Notes: generated by a model from the letters alone, not told the origin. Shown: positions 14,673-24,903, counted from the first letter of the stretch. The stretch: DNA of 43,729 nt from an uncultured Lachnospiraceae bacterium (GCA_902801515.1 CADCII010000011.1:85334-129062), one strand, 5' to 3'. Program-made: numbers and translations.

Positions 14673-17600
14673 TTATCTGGTCACCTCGACAGTAATCGTT
14701 TTTTTCTTCTTCCCGCATTTAACGGTAATCTTAGCTTTCCCCGGTTTCTTTGCTGTGATGATGCCCTTCTTGGATACAGCGGCGATTTTAGGTTTATTGC
14801 TCTTAAAAACAGGCTTAATCAAAGCAGTAAATGGGTCAATTCCTAGTTTAACTGTAAACTTGTTCCCCTTCTTCAGTTTCAGTGTTCCACCAACATTTAG
14901 AAGAGTCAGCTTTGCAACTGCTACAGGCTTCTGTTGCACTTTCACCGTAATAGTGCGTTTAAGTCCACTTGCAAGTATAATTGTTAATTTTGCGGATTTC
15001 GCTTTTTTACCAGCTTTTATTGTACAGGTTCCATTTTTAGTCCCGTTTACAGTGAATACCTTGGAATCGCTGGAAGACCATCCTCTAACATAATCGCCTT
15101 TTGCCATTCCGCTGACAGACAGGCCGGATGTCGATTTCCCCTTCTGAAGGGTCAAGGTTTTAATATTCCCTGTAATCTTCATTGTCGGGCGCAGCTTCGC
15201 AATTGCTTTATGATTGCTTTTACCGCAGACACTGCAAGTTTGTTCCTGCTTTCCTTCAGATACTGCCGTCGGCTGCAGTACCGTTTTCCAGGAACCCCAG
15301 TTATGTTTTTCTGTTGCCGGTATTTCAACTGTTTCTTTCACCTTACAGATTACACAGTTCCTATACTTGCTGCCAGTATGGTCACAACCAGCTTCGTCCT
15401 GAACCATCCAGGAAGTATACTTATGCTGTGTTTTCTCCAGCACAGCTACAGCAGGATGATCTTCATCTGACTGACCACATACGGCACAATGCCAGCCAAC
15501 TGTTCTGCCTTCATTCTGACAGGTTGGTTCAACAGCACTATCCATCACCCAGAAATGGGCAACCGGCTGCGTATTGAGCACCTCTTCGTATATGCAAAAT
15601 GTATTCGAGCATCCCCATACTTCGGTACCACCTTCTGTGCAGGTTGCTTCCACATACCGTTCGTCCTCCTTTTTCTGCACCAGATTATGAGAAGAACAAA
15701 CTGCATTCTCGAATGTAAAATCACTGAGAGACGGTGTGACGAAAGTGATCGTATTATCCGGATTTCGAGTATACTCCATTTTCACTTTAGTAACAGAGCC
15801 ATCCTCTTTCTCAACATGATGATACAAATCAAATCCCATTTCTTCATAACCGGCAGGAACAGCCATAGTAATCATAATCGGGGCTGCAAGCTGAGTTTTT
15901 CTCTCCTCTTCCTGAATAGCATTCTTCCTGACGTATAAACTGATGTCAAGAGTGCATGTTGCTTTCCCGACTTCGTCAGTCCCAAGCTCCGGTTCACTGA
16001 TTCTGACCACAGCTTGATAAGTGTCCTCACAGGTACTGTCAAGATTCCTGATATCTGCCATTGAGGCTGCAGCTGCTGTCACACTTGCGCCAACTACAGT
16101 CAGTTCAGGAGTGCCAGTAATCGTCTCTGCAATCTTTGCGACAGTTGTGATATCTGATGAAAAATCATCCTGATACAACTGCTGTTCCAACTGACTGATC
16201 AAAATCATGTTTGTCTGATCAGTCTCTGAACATTGTGTGTCTGCCAGAACCAGCGTTTCATTTCCTGTTCGCTCAGCTATATCTACCTTTTCTGCAACAG
16301 AAGCAAAATCATCCATCAAAGTTGATGCAAACGCATCCAATTCAGCCTGTTTTTCAGTAGTGAATCTGACTACCGGGTTCTGAACGGTTCCACAGATCTT
16401 GCATTGATCATAAACGGTCTGTGTTCCTGCCTCTTCATCAATAACCGGATCTGTCTGTTCCCAAATATGCGCACCAGTTGAAGGTATTGAAGCTGGAGTA
16501 TCTGCCGTATTACAAAGGAGGCAGTACCTGGCTTTCTGCCCTTCATGGAGACAATCCGGCTCGATAGTCACTTCCCAGTCTCCCCACTCGTGTTCTCCCT
16601 TCGTACACGGATCGTCAGTCAGTGTCAGAGTCACGGCAAGCGTGTCCGGCGCACTGTCTTTCGCACGAAGACATAATATATATGCAACACCTTTTTGTAG
16701 TGTCATCCCTGAAGCCATTGCAGTGATCAGCCCCTGACCAGGAAGATATACATATGATTCACTTAGACAGATATCAGAATCCCCCAACGCATACTCACTA
16801 CTAACAACAGGAATGAATATTGCATAAAAGTACCTGCGGGCTTCTTTTTCAATAAATGCTGTTCCAATCCTCAAATGCGGAAGGTTATCTATATCCGGCC
16901 TTTCTGCTTCACAGCTTACAAACTGGTCTCCGCAAAACATATACACACACGTTTTGTCTGCTGAAACAATTCTCTCCTGCATTCTGATAGTATTACCATA
17001 TGGATCAGTTTTCATATCAGAATATACAGTCGCCACAGTTCCATCACTGTATGTCACCTCAGCTGCCATTCCAGAGACAGACGCAGCAGCTCCCGGAATC
17101 ATTTTTCCCAAAGGCGTTGTTTTAAGAGACATTGCAGCCGGAGTCTTCCTTCTGGAAACAATAAGATCGAATGCAGGCACTCCGTATTCACTGGCTCCCT
17201 CAAGAAGTTCTCTTGTATCTACTGCGATCACACAGGTAACTCCTTTTGATAGATGAACACTCTCTGTCACCCACGGAACTACATACTCATCTCCTGCCAG
17301 AGAAAGAGCGGTGTCCGGATCAATTACCTTTACGCCATAGCCTCCAGCACTGATTTTGTAATCGCCGTCTTCCTGAGACGTAAAACGATATACCTGCCAC
17401 CCACTCTCATCTCCAACTACTGAGAGAGTTTCCCCCTCTATGACCTCATTCAAAGAATCAATACTGTCATTAAACTCTTGCGTCTGTTTAACATTGTTCA
17501 GGCTGTAGCGATAACCCTGCCTGTCTTTGAAATAGAAATCAAAATGACATTCTTCAAACTTATACTGGTCGCACCAGTACGTATTTCCATAACAGTCATG

Positions 17601-20600
17601 TTCCCCTTCCTCTTCTATCTGTGTAACTTCATCCTCGGTATAGAACAGTGTTACGTTATAGAGCATGCCGGCATCTCCGGAAGCCAGATAGGCCCAATAG
17701 CGCTGTCTAATATCCTCCCTGGGTACAGCCTGAGCAGAAACCGGCGTCTTCTTCTTATTGATCCTGAAGCCAAGGGTGTCCTCCTTTCCTTGCCAGATCA
17801 TTTGTATATGACACTGTTCATTTTCGGAAAGAATGACAGCCCCCTGGAATGTATTCCCTGATCCTTCATGCAAAAGATTTTTTTCGTCCTCGCCTGCTAA
17901 TATCTTCGGACAGGTCAATGCAAGACCATTCTTGTCCGCGGCAGTTACCGACAGGATATACTCTCCCTCCTCTTGTGCTGTAAATGACAGATCAATTCTG
18001 TCTCCATTGTGAACAGGAAGATCCAGATTGGTTCCTTCTGCCAGAGTACCCGACAGGTTATCTCCTGAAGGAACAAGCACAACCGTTTCTTTCCGATAGT
18101 TTTCCGGGCAGACTGCCAGATAAGCTTCCCCTGCTTTCAGCACACCTGTAATATGAACTACTGTATTGTCTGCGATCTGATAAAAAGAGAATCCCTTCCC
18201 GCCGCTTCCATCTGTCAGATATAGCGAATCGTGTTCTGGTACGAACCGGAATAGAGTAGGTCTGCTGAAGACTCCTAACTCAAGAGGCTGTTGTTCCTCT
18301 ATCGCAGGACAATTATCTATGTCGGGCAGTTCCACATTCAGATTGACCGTCTGGGTCTGAATGCTGCTCAGCGAGCTATGCACCGCCTTTATCTGATAAT
18401 CACCCGGCTGAAGAATAATATCGGAATTCACAGAGTCCTCTATATCTACTTTATTTCCTTCAGAGTCAGTGATTACGAAACGGAAGCTGTTGCCAAAACG
18501 GTCTGTCTCCCGGCCATTGATCTCAGCTGCGTCTTCTTCCGGATTCTGATATGAAAGGCCTATGCTGAAACTGCTCAGATCAACAGATTCTATCCCTGCG
18601 ATTAATGGCCGTACTGCCCCCGCATTCCGGGAGAGTGTCGCTTCACTGATGATCCCTTCTGATACAATTCGCTGTAAGGTAATCTTTTGCCCTGCAGTTG
18701 AAGCTCTTATCGCTATTAAATAATTCTTTCCCTTTTCAAGTCTTGCGACAAATGAGTCTGCGTTCAAAGAAGTATCCACCGCTGCAGGTATACTGTCTTC
18801 TTCTCCAAGTTCATAAAACTGCGCAAAAGACAAGCCATGATCTGCTTTAATCGTCTGGAACCCATCCTGTTCAGGATTGAATCCGGCAAACAGGTAATAA
18901 TCATCCGGATTTTCCAATTCAAGAAATTCACCTGAAAACTGACAATCCCGTGCAGCATCATTTGGCGAAATAATGGAAAACATTCTCCATTTATCAGTCT
19001 CATCTTTCCCCGGCAATTGCCACTCCGTCTGAAGAACGAGCGCATATGTCCCCGGTTCTTTATAGAAACCACATTCTATATTGTGTTCCTCCGGATCCTC
19101 ATCATCAAAATACTCCCTTGTCATAAAGGGAACACCATCCCGCAATGAAGATACACTGATTTCGAACCAATTATCGTAGATATCCCCTGTCGAATCATGA
19201 TAAGTATTTAAGTTTTCATCCCTCCTGAAAAAGAGAGTACGGTCGGCTGCCTTCTGATAGTGTACTTTAACTCCCAGTGATCCCAGATTGTATAACCCGG
19301 TCTCCCAGTTACTTCCCTCGAATATTGGTTCACCATAAACAGGGAATCCCGCTACATAACAGGTTCTTCCCAGTTCTCCTACAAGAGAAGCAGATATGAT
19401 CTCGCCAGAATCATCAACCTTTGTCAGCAACAGACTGATTCGGGGTTGATCTTGATTCCATATATCCAGATAATATTGTATTCCGGAATCCAGATAAATC
19501 TCTTTTTGCTTCTCCCCGGCAGGCAGGCTTTCATACTCCAACAGAGAAGGACTTTCATCTTTCTCCCAGTACTTGTATGCAAAACGATCCGAACCAAGTA
19601 TGGTTAGTTTATAGAAACCCTGTTTTCCGCGAAGATCGATCCACTGTGTAGTTCGTTTTTCACCCTGCTCAAACAGCAATGTTTTTTCATGATCAGGTTC
19701 CAGAGAACCATTTATTTTCGCGTCCTGTACCCGGATTCGGGTTTCAGCCAGCTGACGCCAATTCCAGGAATCTGTATCTTCAGTCTCCTCCAGTAATTTC
19801 AGCGTATAATTGCCTGAAGGCATATAGCTATTACTTGACAGTTTCCGTAAGGAAACAGGTGCTCCATACTCATCTGTCAATTCCAGGCACAATTTCTTTC
19901 CGTAAAAGATATCTCCCTCCAGATAGTTGAACCATGAGTCATCGACCTGATGATCCATGTCTATTCCGGAATAGATTTCCTGCCGGCCATCTTCAGCTGT
20001 AACAGAAAACAAAGGGCTCTGTAAAGTCTCATCGAACTCTTCATAAAAAGTCGTCTCGAAATAATCAAATTGCTCCTGAACAAAAGACGCATTTGCGATA
20101 TCGGGAAGATACTGAAGCGAGAAAGATCCTGAAGCGTCAGTCTCTTCGCCGCGATTATGAAAGACTGCAATATAATCCCCATCTAGTTTCGTTTTTCCAT
20201 TATATATATCAGTTATATAACGCAACTGTTGCCGACGCCTTGGTGGATTGTTTTCCAGCTTATATAAGCAGACAGTTGAATATTCTTCCGTTATATCGGT
20301 CACGAGAGAAAGAAACTGCCGGTTGTCAGCGTGAATCCTGATGGATGTAGCTTGCATGCCTGGCAATTCTATCTGCACTGGAACATCTTCTGATAACTCG
20401 TACTCTGTTGAAATAACAAATGATTCCTCCAGCACAGCAATCGGATTAATTTCATTTAACGTATGTGATGACTCAGCAGCAAGCCACTCCTTAAGGTTAT
20501 ATAATTCAATCTTTATATCGCCTACAGGTAAAACTCCATTTTGGAGCGTAATTATAGTGTTGTCTAAACTGTCACTATACACTACATGTTCCTTAACTCT

Positions 20601-23081
20601 GAGGAGAAAAGTATCCTTGTACCTACCTGTACATTGTAAACCGATTGGACGAAATTCACCACTGACATATGGTTTTCCTTGAGGGTTAAGTGTTTCGGAT
20701 AATCCATTTTTGTAAAGAACTCTGACCTGATAGCTTGTATTATCACTTGCCAGAATATCTGTTAATGAAGCATTCCGGTCATACGGCGAGATTATTTCTA
20801 CATTTTCAATTTGGGGGGCTATCGTTATATATGTTTCCCCCCTACTATCGCCTACTTTTACTGAGATAGGGGCTTTAACAAATGCTTTTATACAATATGA
20901 GCCATATTCCAGTTCTTCCTGCAGATCAGAAAACAGAACAGGCTTCAATTCAACTCCTGTACTTTTACTGAAAGTAATAAATATACTCCTTCCAGAGTTT
21001 AAACGTCTCATCAAAAAGCTGTATTCTCCATCTGGAGAGACATACAGTTCATCAAAGGAAGAAAGAGGCAGTTCTTCAGGTTTAGTCACTTTATATGTAA
21101 CACGTACCTTAATATTCTCCACCACCTCCGAGACTTTTCTGTCACGAATACTGCCTGAATTGGATAATACAAGAATCGAATCAATTGTAGGACTATTACA
21201 CAGCTGGCAGTTAACAGAATAAGTACCATCTTCTCCTGAGCCTCGAATAACTGCAATATAGTCGCCCGGTTGATTGAAGTCATATGTTTGCCCGTATGCT
21301 GGCTCTATCTTTAATAGCTGGCAGTTTAAGGATGAGGTTTTATACAGTTCAAAGGAACACCCTGCAGAAGCTGTATCAGTCAAAAGCGTGCGCTCACTCT
21401 GATTCTTATCAATATGAATGCAGAAGGCAGCTGTATTTGTCCCTTGCAATTCATAAGATAATGGATTGTCAGAGTTTAACTCGTCTTGCGCTTCACAAAC
21501 CATAGAAATCTGCTTTGTTGTAAAAGGCTCGGCATTATCCTGTAACCTCCACTCGTCATAAATATATACTTCCAGCACAACATTTCCTGTTGGGATGAAT
21601 CCATTCATCAGCGCATCTGTCTCAGCAGTTACTGATCCATAACTAGAATACTGTTCCGATATTTTAAACCTTACCAGATAGCCAATATCATTGCTGTCCC
21701 TATACATAATCCCCGCATAATATGAGGTTCCTTGCACCATAACAATTTCAGGTGTTGGGTGTAGTGTTTCTTCTTCCCCATCATAATATCTGAGCCTCAG
21801 TTGAATTCCATTCTGTATAAAAGGTAAAAACTCAGATACATTGACAGTATCCCCATAAGCAGTAATAATCTCAATTTCTGCCAGTCCTCTGGTATTGTTT
21901 ACAGATAAACTAATATCTGTTGATGAACCCTCCACTGTATCACGAACAGCAATGAGGCTCTTCTCTCCTTGTTTTAATGTTTCTGTTATGCATCCAGAGG
22001 CACTGTCAGACTCTCCATTCCTTACCCATGCACCAGTCGAATTCTGTTTATAATTTCTTACAATTGTATGATCACTGTCCGCGCTGAATGTAACTGAATA
22101 TCCGCTGTCAACAGGTGCCGTCAACACAAAATACTTCCATCCGTCAGAATCAGCAGTAACCGTTTTTGTCTCGCCTTCGTCAATTATCCCCTGATACCCT
22201 GTTCCTTCTTCAACATCTTTTATAGTTACTGTTTTTTCGTCTGAAGCAACACTATAATACTCGAGTTTCATCTGGTATGTTCCCGTCCGAAACTCCTTTT
22301 CGGACGGCATGCGAAAAGTCTGTCCGTTCTGATCACACAGTTTTAGTGAAAAATCGCCCCCTCCGAGATTTCCGCCTTCAAGAGTGTTACGTATATACGA
22401 CGACAAGCCATTATATCTCACCCAGGCTCTTATTCTGTATGATTCAGTAACCCATTGATTTGATCCCCATTTTTGCAGTCTGAAACTGGCACTGGCATCC
22501 AGTAAGTCTTTATCCAAATAACCATAATCCTCAGGAAGAACATCCATCAATTCAAAAGGATCATATATATCTTTGGTATATAAATGTACAGAAAGCAGTT
22601 CTGCATCCTGTACATACATACTTGTACCAGGATCCAGATAGTCTTCCTGCATTGCATAAAGAAGGCCATCTTCCAGCGCCTCTGTCTCTTCATCAATATT
22701 CTCATAAGATTCTTCTGCCGTCTCAATATCGTTGTCACTACCTATCGTACTGGAAGGGTTCAGCACTTCATCTTTCTGTAATGGTATAGTATTATGCGTA
22801 TCCTCCGTTTCATCTTCGCCCGGTATAAACGCATCTGCTTCAAAATCTTCCTCTACAACAGATTCATCCTCCACAAACGTATTTTCTGCTGCAGATACAG
22901 TGCTCTCCGTTTCTTCTAAATAACCAATCCGCTCTGAATAGTCTTCTGTACTGTCTTCAATTATCTCCGAAAATGCAGAATCTTCAAAAGAGTCGTCCGC
23001 ATACCCTATCATGGCCGCATTCGGCAAAGACGTGCCTAACATACTGAATATCAAAGCAAAAGAAACAAATTGTTTTTTCAT
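14673..23081 (-). CDS. Giant secreted modular protein, 2802 residues
   Basis: The start ATG 23081 has GGAGCGGTG upstream and opens a signal peptide (MKKQFVSFALIFSMLGTSLP). An acidic, disordered stretch of about 120 residues follows. Then come many beta-rich modules of 200-300 residues, several with the pattern of a GWKYFVLTAP/GWQVYRFTSQ pre-peptidase-like strand pair. Two related modules are evident: around 21890-21210 (IITAYGDTVNVSEFLPF) and 20815-20105 (IISPYDRNASLTDIL). The C-terminal fifth holds repeated W-CxxC segments (CLLCN, CKICG, CAVCG, CVICK, CSVCG; about 16620-15220) that may bind metal or form disulfides. Two Big-2/Ig-like lysine-rich modules end the protein (about 15190-14676). 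There is no LPxTG signal or C-terminal membrane helix, so it is secreted or held non-covalently. Its middle is visibly more AT-rich than its neighbours, hinting at separate origin. Function unknown; adhesion or matrix role is a guess. Confidence 0.88.
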   Translation of the reverse strand: MKKQFVSFALIFSMLGTSLPNAAMIGYADDSFEDSAFSEIIEDSTEDYSERIGYLEETESTVSAAENTFVEDESVVEEDFEADAFIPGEDETEDTHNTIPLQKDEVLNPSSTIGSDNDIETAEESYENIDEETEALEDGLLYAMQEDYLDPGTSMYVQDAELLSVHLYTKDIYDPFELMDVLPEDYGYLDKDLLDASASFRLQKWGSNQWVTESYRIRAWVRYNGLSSYIRNTLEGGNLGGGDFSLKLCDQNGQTFRMPSEKEFRTGTYQMKLEYYSVASDEKTVTIKDVEEGTGYQGIIDEGETKTVTADSDGWKYFVLTAPVDSGYSVTFSADSDHTIVRNYKQNSTGAWVRNGESDSASGCITETLKQGEKSLIAVRDTVEGSSTDISLSVNNTRGLAEIEIITAYGDTVNVSEFLPFIQNGIQLRLRYYDGEEETLHPTPEIVMVQGTSYYAGIMYRDSNDIGYLVRFKISEQYSSYGSVTAETDALMNGFIPTGNVVLEVYIYDEWRLQDNAEPFTTKQISMVCEAQDELNSDNPLSYELQGTNTAAFCIHIDKNQSERTLLTDTASAGCSFELYKTSSLNCQLLKIEPAYGQTYDFNQPGDYIAVIRGSGEDGTYSVNCQLCNSPTIDSILVLSNSGSIRDRKVSEVVENIKVRVTYKVTKPEELPLSSFDELYVSPDGEYSFLMRRLNSGRSIFITFSKSTGVELKPVLFSDLQEELEYGSYCIKAFVKAPISVKVGDSRGETYITIAPQIENVEIISPYDRNASLTDILASDNTSYQVRVLYKNGLSETLNPQGKPYVSGEFRPIGLQCTGRYKDTFLLRVKEHVVYSDSLDNTIITLQNGVLPVGDIKIELYNLKEWLAAESSHTLNEINPIAVLEESFVISTEYELSEDVPVQIELPGMQATSIRIHADNRQFLSLVTDITEEYSTVCLYKLENNPPRRRQQLRYITDIYNGKTKLDGDYIAVFHNRGEETDASGSFSLQYLPDIANASFVQEQFDYFETTFYEEFDETLQSPLFSVTAEDGRQEIYSGIDMDHQVDDSWFNYLEGDIFYGKKLCLELTDEYGAPVSLRKLSSNSYMPSGNYTLKLLEETEDTDSWNWRQLAETRIRVQDAKINGSLEPDHEKTLLFEQGEKRTTQWIDLRGKQGFYKLTILGSDRFAYKYWEKDESPSLLEYESLPAGEKQKEIYLDSGIQYYLDIWNQDQPRISLLLTKVDDSGEIISASLVGELGRTCYVAGFPVYGEPIFEGSNWETGLYNLGSLGVKVHYQKAADRTLFFRRDENLNTYHDSTGDIYDNWFEISVSSLRDGVPFMTREYFDDEDPEEHNIECGFYKEPGTYALVLQTEWQLPGKDETDKWRMFSIISPNDAARDCQFSGEFLELENPDDYYLFAGFNPEQDGFQTIKADHGLSFAQFYELGEEDSIPAAVDTSLNADSFVARLEKGKNYLIAIRASTAGQKITLQRIVSEGIISEATLSRNAGAVRPLIAGIESVDLSSFSIGLSYQNPEEDAAEINGRETDRFGNSFRFVITDSEGNKVDIEDSVNSDIILQPGDYQIKAVHSSLSSIQTQTVNLNVELPDIDNCPAIEEQQPLELGVFSRPTLFRFVPEHDSLYLTDGSGGKGFSFYQIADNTVVHITGVLKAGEAYLAVCPENYRKETVVLVPSGDNLSGTLAEGTNLDLPVHNGDRIDLSFTAQEEGEYILSVTAADKNGLALTCPKILAGEDEKNLLHEGSGNTFQGAVILSENEQCHIQMIWQGKEDTLGFRINKKKTPVSAQAVPREDIRQRYWAYLASGDAGMLYNVTLFYTEDEVTQIEEEGEHDCYGNTYWCDQYKFEECHFDFYFKDRQGYRYSLNNVKQTQEFNDSIDSLNEVIEGETLSVVGDESGWQVYRFTSQEDGDYKISAGGYGVKVIDPDTALSLAGDEYVVPWVTESVHLSKGVTCVIAVDTRELLEGASEYGVPAFDLIVSRRKTPAAMSLKTTPLGKMIPGAAASVSGMAAEVTYSDGTVATVYSDMKTDPYGNTIRMQERIVSADKTCVYMFCGDQFVSCEAERPDIDNLPHLRIGTAFIEKEARRYFYAIFIPVVSSEYALGDSDICLSESYVYLPGQGLITAMASGMTLQKGVAYILCLRAKDSAPDTLAVTLTLTDDPCTKGEHEWGDWEVTIEPDCLHEGQKARYCLLCNTADTPASIPSTGAHIWEQTDPVIDEEAGTQTVYDQCKICGTVQNPVVRFTTEKQAELDAFASTLMDDFASVAEKVDIAERTGNETLVLADTQCSETDQTNMILISQLEQQLYQDDFSSDITTVAKIAETITGTPELTVVGASVTAAAASMADIRNLDSTCEDTYQAVVRISEPELGTDEVGKATCTLDISLYVRKNAIQEEERKTQLAAPIMITMAVPAGYEEMGFDLYHHVEKEDGSVTKVKMEYTRNPDNTITFVTPSLSDFTFENAVCSSHNLVQKKEDERYVEATCTEGGTEVWGCSNTFCIYEEVLNTQPVAHFWVMDSAVEPTCQNEGRTVGWHCAVCGQSDEDHPAVAVLEKTQHKYTSWMVQDEAGCDHTGSKYRNCVICKVKETVEIPATEKHNWGSWKTVLQPTAVSEGKQEQTCSVCGKSNHKAIAKLRPTMKITGNIKTLTLQKGKSTSGLSVSGMAKGDYVRGWSSSDSKVFTVNGTKNGTCTIKAGKKAKSAKLTIILASGLKRTITVKVQQKPVAVAKLTLLNVGGTLKLKKGNKFTVKLGIDPFTALIKPVFKSNKPKIAAVSKKGIITAKKPGKAKITVKCGKKKKTITVEVTR

Positions 23082-23162
23082 AATCACCGCTCCATTAATT
23101 GTTTTGGATCGACTTCTTCCTGTCATGAGCAACTGTGTAAAAATAGTTACAATATATATTTC

Positions 23163-23190
23163 AGTATATCATGAAAAACCTTTGTGAAAA
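23163..23190 (-). promoter_or_regulatory. Probable promoter of the giant secreted protein
   Basis: Minus strand TTTTCA (23190-23185), a 16-bp spacer, TATACT (23168-23163) in an AT-rich gap. The expected leader is about 75 bases. Confidence 0.5.
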
Positions 23191-23206
23191 TAGGATTTAT
23201 GATAGC

Positions 23207-23250
23207 ATAAAAAAGAGAATACCTGCAGATAATATCTGAAAGCATTCTCT
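23207..23250 (-). terminator. Terminator after the anti-sigma gene
   Basis: On the minus strand AGAGAAT pairs with ATTCTCT, with an inner CAGAT/ATCTG stem, followed by TTTTTTATG. It separates the sigma/anti-sigma operon from the giant protein gene. Confidence 0.85.
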
Positions 23251-23297
23251 CTTATAGGTTATGTCTAATGATAGTGCTTCATCCGTCCCCGAAACTA

Positions 23298-24205
23298 TTA
23301 CATCATTGTTTCAGCCAGCTGCCGGATTTCTTTTGACTGAAACAGTTTCTCTTCCGAGCAGATTGCGAACGAATATGCACTCTTCTCATCTCCCGCATCT
23401 ACTGTCCACACTGCCACAGACCAGGCATCTTCCTTATCTCCGCGAAGGATCACCTTCGTTCCGTCTGACAGGCGGATCGTCTTCTCTTTCGCATATTCAT
23501 TGTAATCACCGCTGATATCAGCTTCTCCCGCAGCCTTGCGGATGCGGTATCCTTCCTCGCCCTCCTTATCACAGAAGATGATCTCCAGCATCTCGCCTTC
23601 GATTGCCCGGTAGCTTATGGCTGTATATGGGCTTACAGCTGCAGGGACTTTCATGTCAAACCCTGCGATTTCCTGCGCCTCTTCCAGCGTATCTGTATCT
23701 GTGAAGGGATTCGCGAGCTGAGAAGATTCGTACAGCATGCCAGGTTCCATACCTGCCTCTTCGCCTTCTGCTGAAGCAGCGTCATATACCTCATCAGCAT
23801 CTTCTTCAGGCGCCTGAGCTGCCGCTTCGCCAGCAATCTCTACCGGATCAGCATCGTCAGCTTCCTCAGCCATATCGACCTCGCCGGCCGCTTCCTGCAG
23901 TTTTGCTTCGTCTCCCACTTCAGCCGCATCCTGGCTCTTCGCTTCGCCGGCTGCCTCAGGCACTTCGGCATCTTTTATCTCATCCGACACTTCCACAGGC
24001 TGTTCATTTTTCAGGCCCGCATTCCGGTTCAGCGTCACATAGCGGCCGATGATCACCACTGTCAGGCATGCGGCAGCTGTCAGCGCCCATGTACTGTATC
24101 TGCGGAGTTTCCTGTCATTGCTTCTTCCAGGAACCGGTCGTCTATATCCGTAAATGAACGGAGCAGTTTCTGTGCCTGTTCTCTTTTTTCATTATTTCCG
24201 CTCAT
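23298..24205 (-). pseudogene. Anti-sigma factor gene with a one-base frameshift
   Basis: Translation should begin at ATG 24205, which overlaps the sigma stop as ATGA. The first frame gives MSGNNEKREQAQKLLRSF and then TDIDDRFLEEA, the usual cytoplasmic start of Clostridia ECF anti-sigma proteins, but ends at a TGA at 24082-24080. The continuation is in the -1 frame: DRKLRRYSTWALTAAACLTV is the expected basic stop-transfer and membrane helix. It is followed by an extracellular acidic EAAGEA-type repeat linker and a C-terminal domain of about 110 residues (YTAISYRAIEGEMLEIIF onward) that resembles the DUF4367-type domain. The shift lies near 24113-24130. No canonical slippery heptamer is seen, so a single-base loss or a sequencing error is more likely than programmed shifting. 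If real, the membrane-bound inhibitor is not made intact. Confidence 0.8.
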
Positions 24206-24753
24206 ATACTTACTCCTTCCGCCTCCAGGCATTCCTTGAGAGTGTTGCGGCTGCGAAGCAGGGTCATTTTTACCCGGCTCTCACCCAGACCATACATCTG
24301 GGCGATCTCCTTCACACTGTCTCCGAACCAGTAACGTCTCAGAAACACCTTCCTTGCAGTTTCTGTCTGACCTTCCAGAAAACGGTTCAGGATATCACGC
24401 ATCTCTATCGGCAGTTCCATCCCGCCCTCAGACGGAATGCACTCTTCCAGTTCGTCCAGGATCAGAGGGATCTGGGATCCGCCTCTTTTCTGGGCATGTT
24501 CACGTTCATAGCGGTCCAGTGCAAGATTCCGCGCGATCTTTCCCAGAAATGCAGCCAGGATATTGGGACGCTGAGGAGGCATGCTGTTCCATGCCTTCAT
24601 ATAAGTATCATTCTCGCACTCGTCCGCGTCTTCATGGATCCTGAGAATCTTCATTGCGATCGAATAGATCAGCCGCCCGTACCGGGTTTTTGTTTCTGTG
24701 ATCGCGTCCTGGGACCTTGCCCAGTACAGATCGATTATCCGGCTGTCTTCCAT
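24202..24753 (-). CDS. ECF-type RNA polymerase sigma factor
   Basis: This 183-residue protein has region 2 (about 25-90: RLIYSIAMKILRIHEDADEC, then ENDTYMKAWNSMPPQRP and FLGKIARNLALDRYERE). It also has region 4 (about 120-175: RKVFLRRYWFGDSVKEIAQM, then YGLGESRVKMTLLRSRNTLK), a helix-turn-helix that reads -35 elements. There is no region 1 or 3, as expected for group 4 sigma factors. The start has GGGAGG six bases upstream. The stop overlaps the anti-sigma start by four bases, the usual coupling of such pairs. It should direct RNA polymerase to a small envelope or stress regulon. Because the anti-sigma is frameshifted, this sigma may be unrestrained. Confidence 0.93.
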   Translation of the reverse strand: MEDSRIIDLYWARSQDAITETKTRYGRLIYSIAMKILRIHEDADECENDTYMKAWNSMPPQRPNILAAFLGKIARNLALDRYEREHAQKRGGSQIPLILDELEECIPSEGGMELPIEMRDILNRFLEGQTETARKVFLRRYWFGDSVKEIAQMYGLGESRVKMTLLRSRNTLKECLEAEGVSI

Positions 24754-24773
24754 AGAAAGCCTCCCTTACTGTC

Positions 24774-24801
24774 TGTATATATAGACGGAATCTCCTGTCA
24801 A
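24774..24801 (-). promoter_or_regulatory. Promoter of the sigma/anti-sigma operon
   Basis: Minus strand TTGACA (24801-24796), a 16-bp spacer, TATACA (24779-24774). The -35 overlaps one arm of a 7-bp inverted repeat, CTCCTGT at 24792-24798 and ACAGGAG at 24808-24814. Confidence 0.65.
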
Positions 24802-24814
24802 AAGGTCACAGGAG
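24792..24814. promoter_or_regulatory. Inverted repeat over the sigma-operon -35 box
   Basis: CTCCTGT (24792-24798) and ACAGGAG (24808-24814) are perfect complements separated by nine bases. One arm covers the -35 of the sigma promoter, a position fit for a repressor or activator. No known regulator site is recognised. Confidence 0.4.
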
Positions 24815-24821
24815 CAGATAC

Positions 24822-24867
24822 ATCAAAAACGGTCTTTCATACATCATACCGTATAAAAGACCGTTTT
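24822..24867 (-). terminator. Terminator of the decarboxylase-like gene
   Basis: A perfect 12-bp stem, AAAACGGTCTTT with AAAGACCGTTTT, is followed on the minus strand by a further T. It is 36 bases downstream of the decarboxylase stop. Confidence 0.9.
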
Positions 24868-24903
24868 CACGATGAACTTTATTAAATTACACTTGATTTT
24901 CTG

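Noticed and set aside
24113-24130. Programmed -1 frameshift in the anti-sigma gene
   Set aside because: No X-XXY-YYZ slippery heptamer or obvious downstream stimulator; a simple indel explains it better, though conservation would reopen the question.
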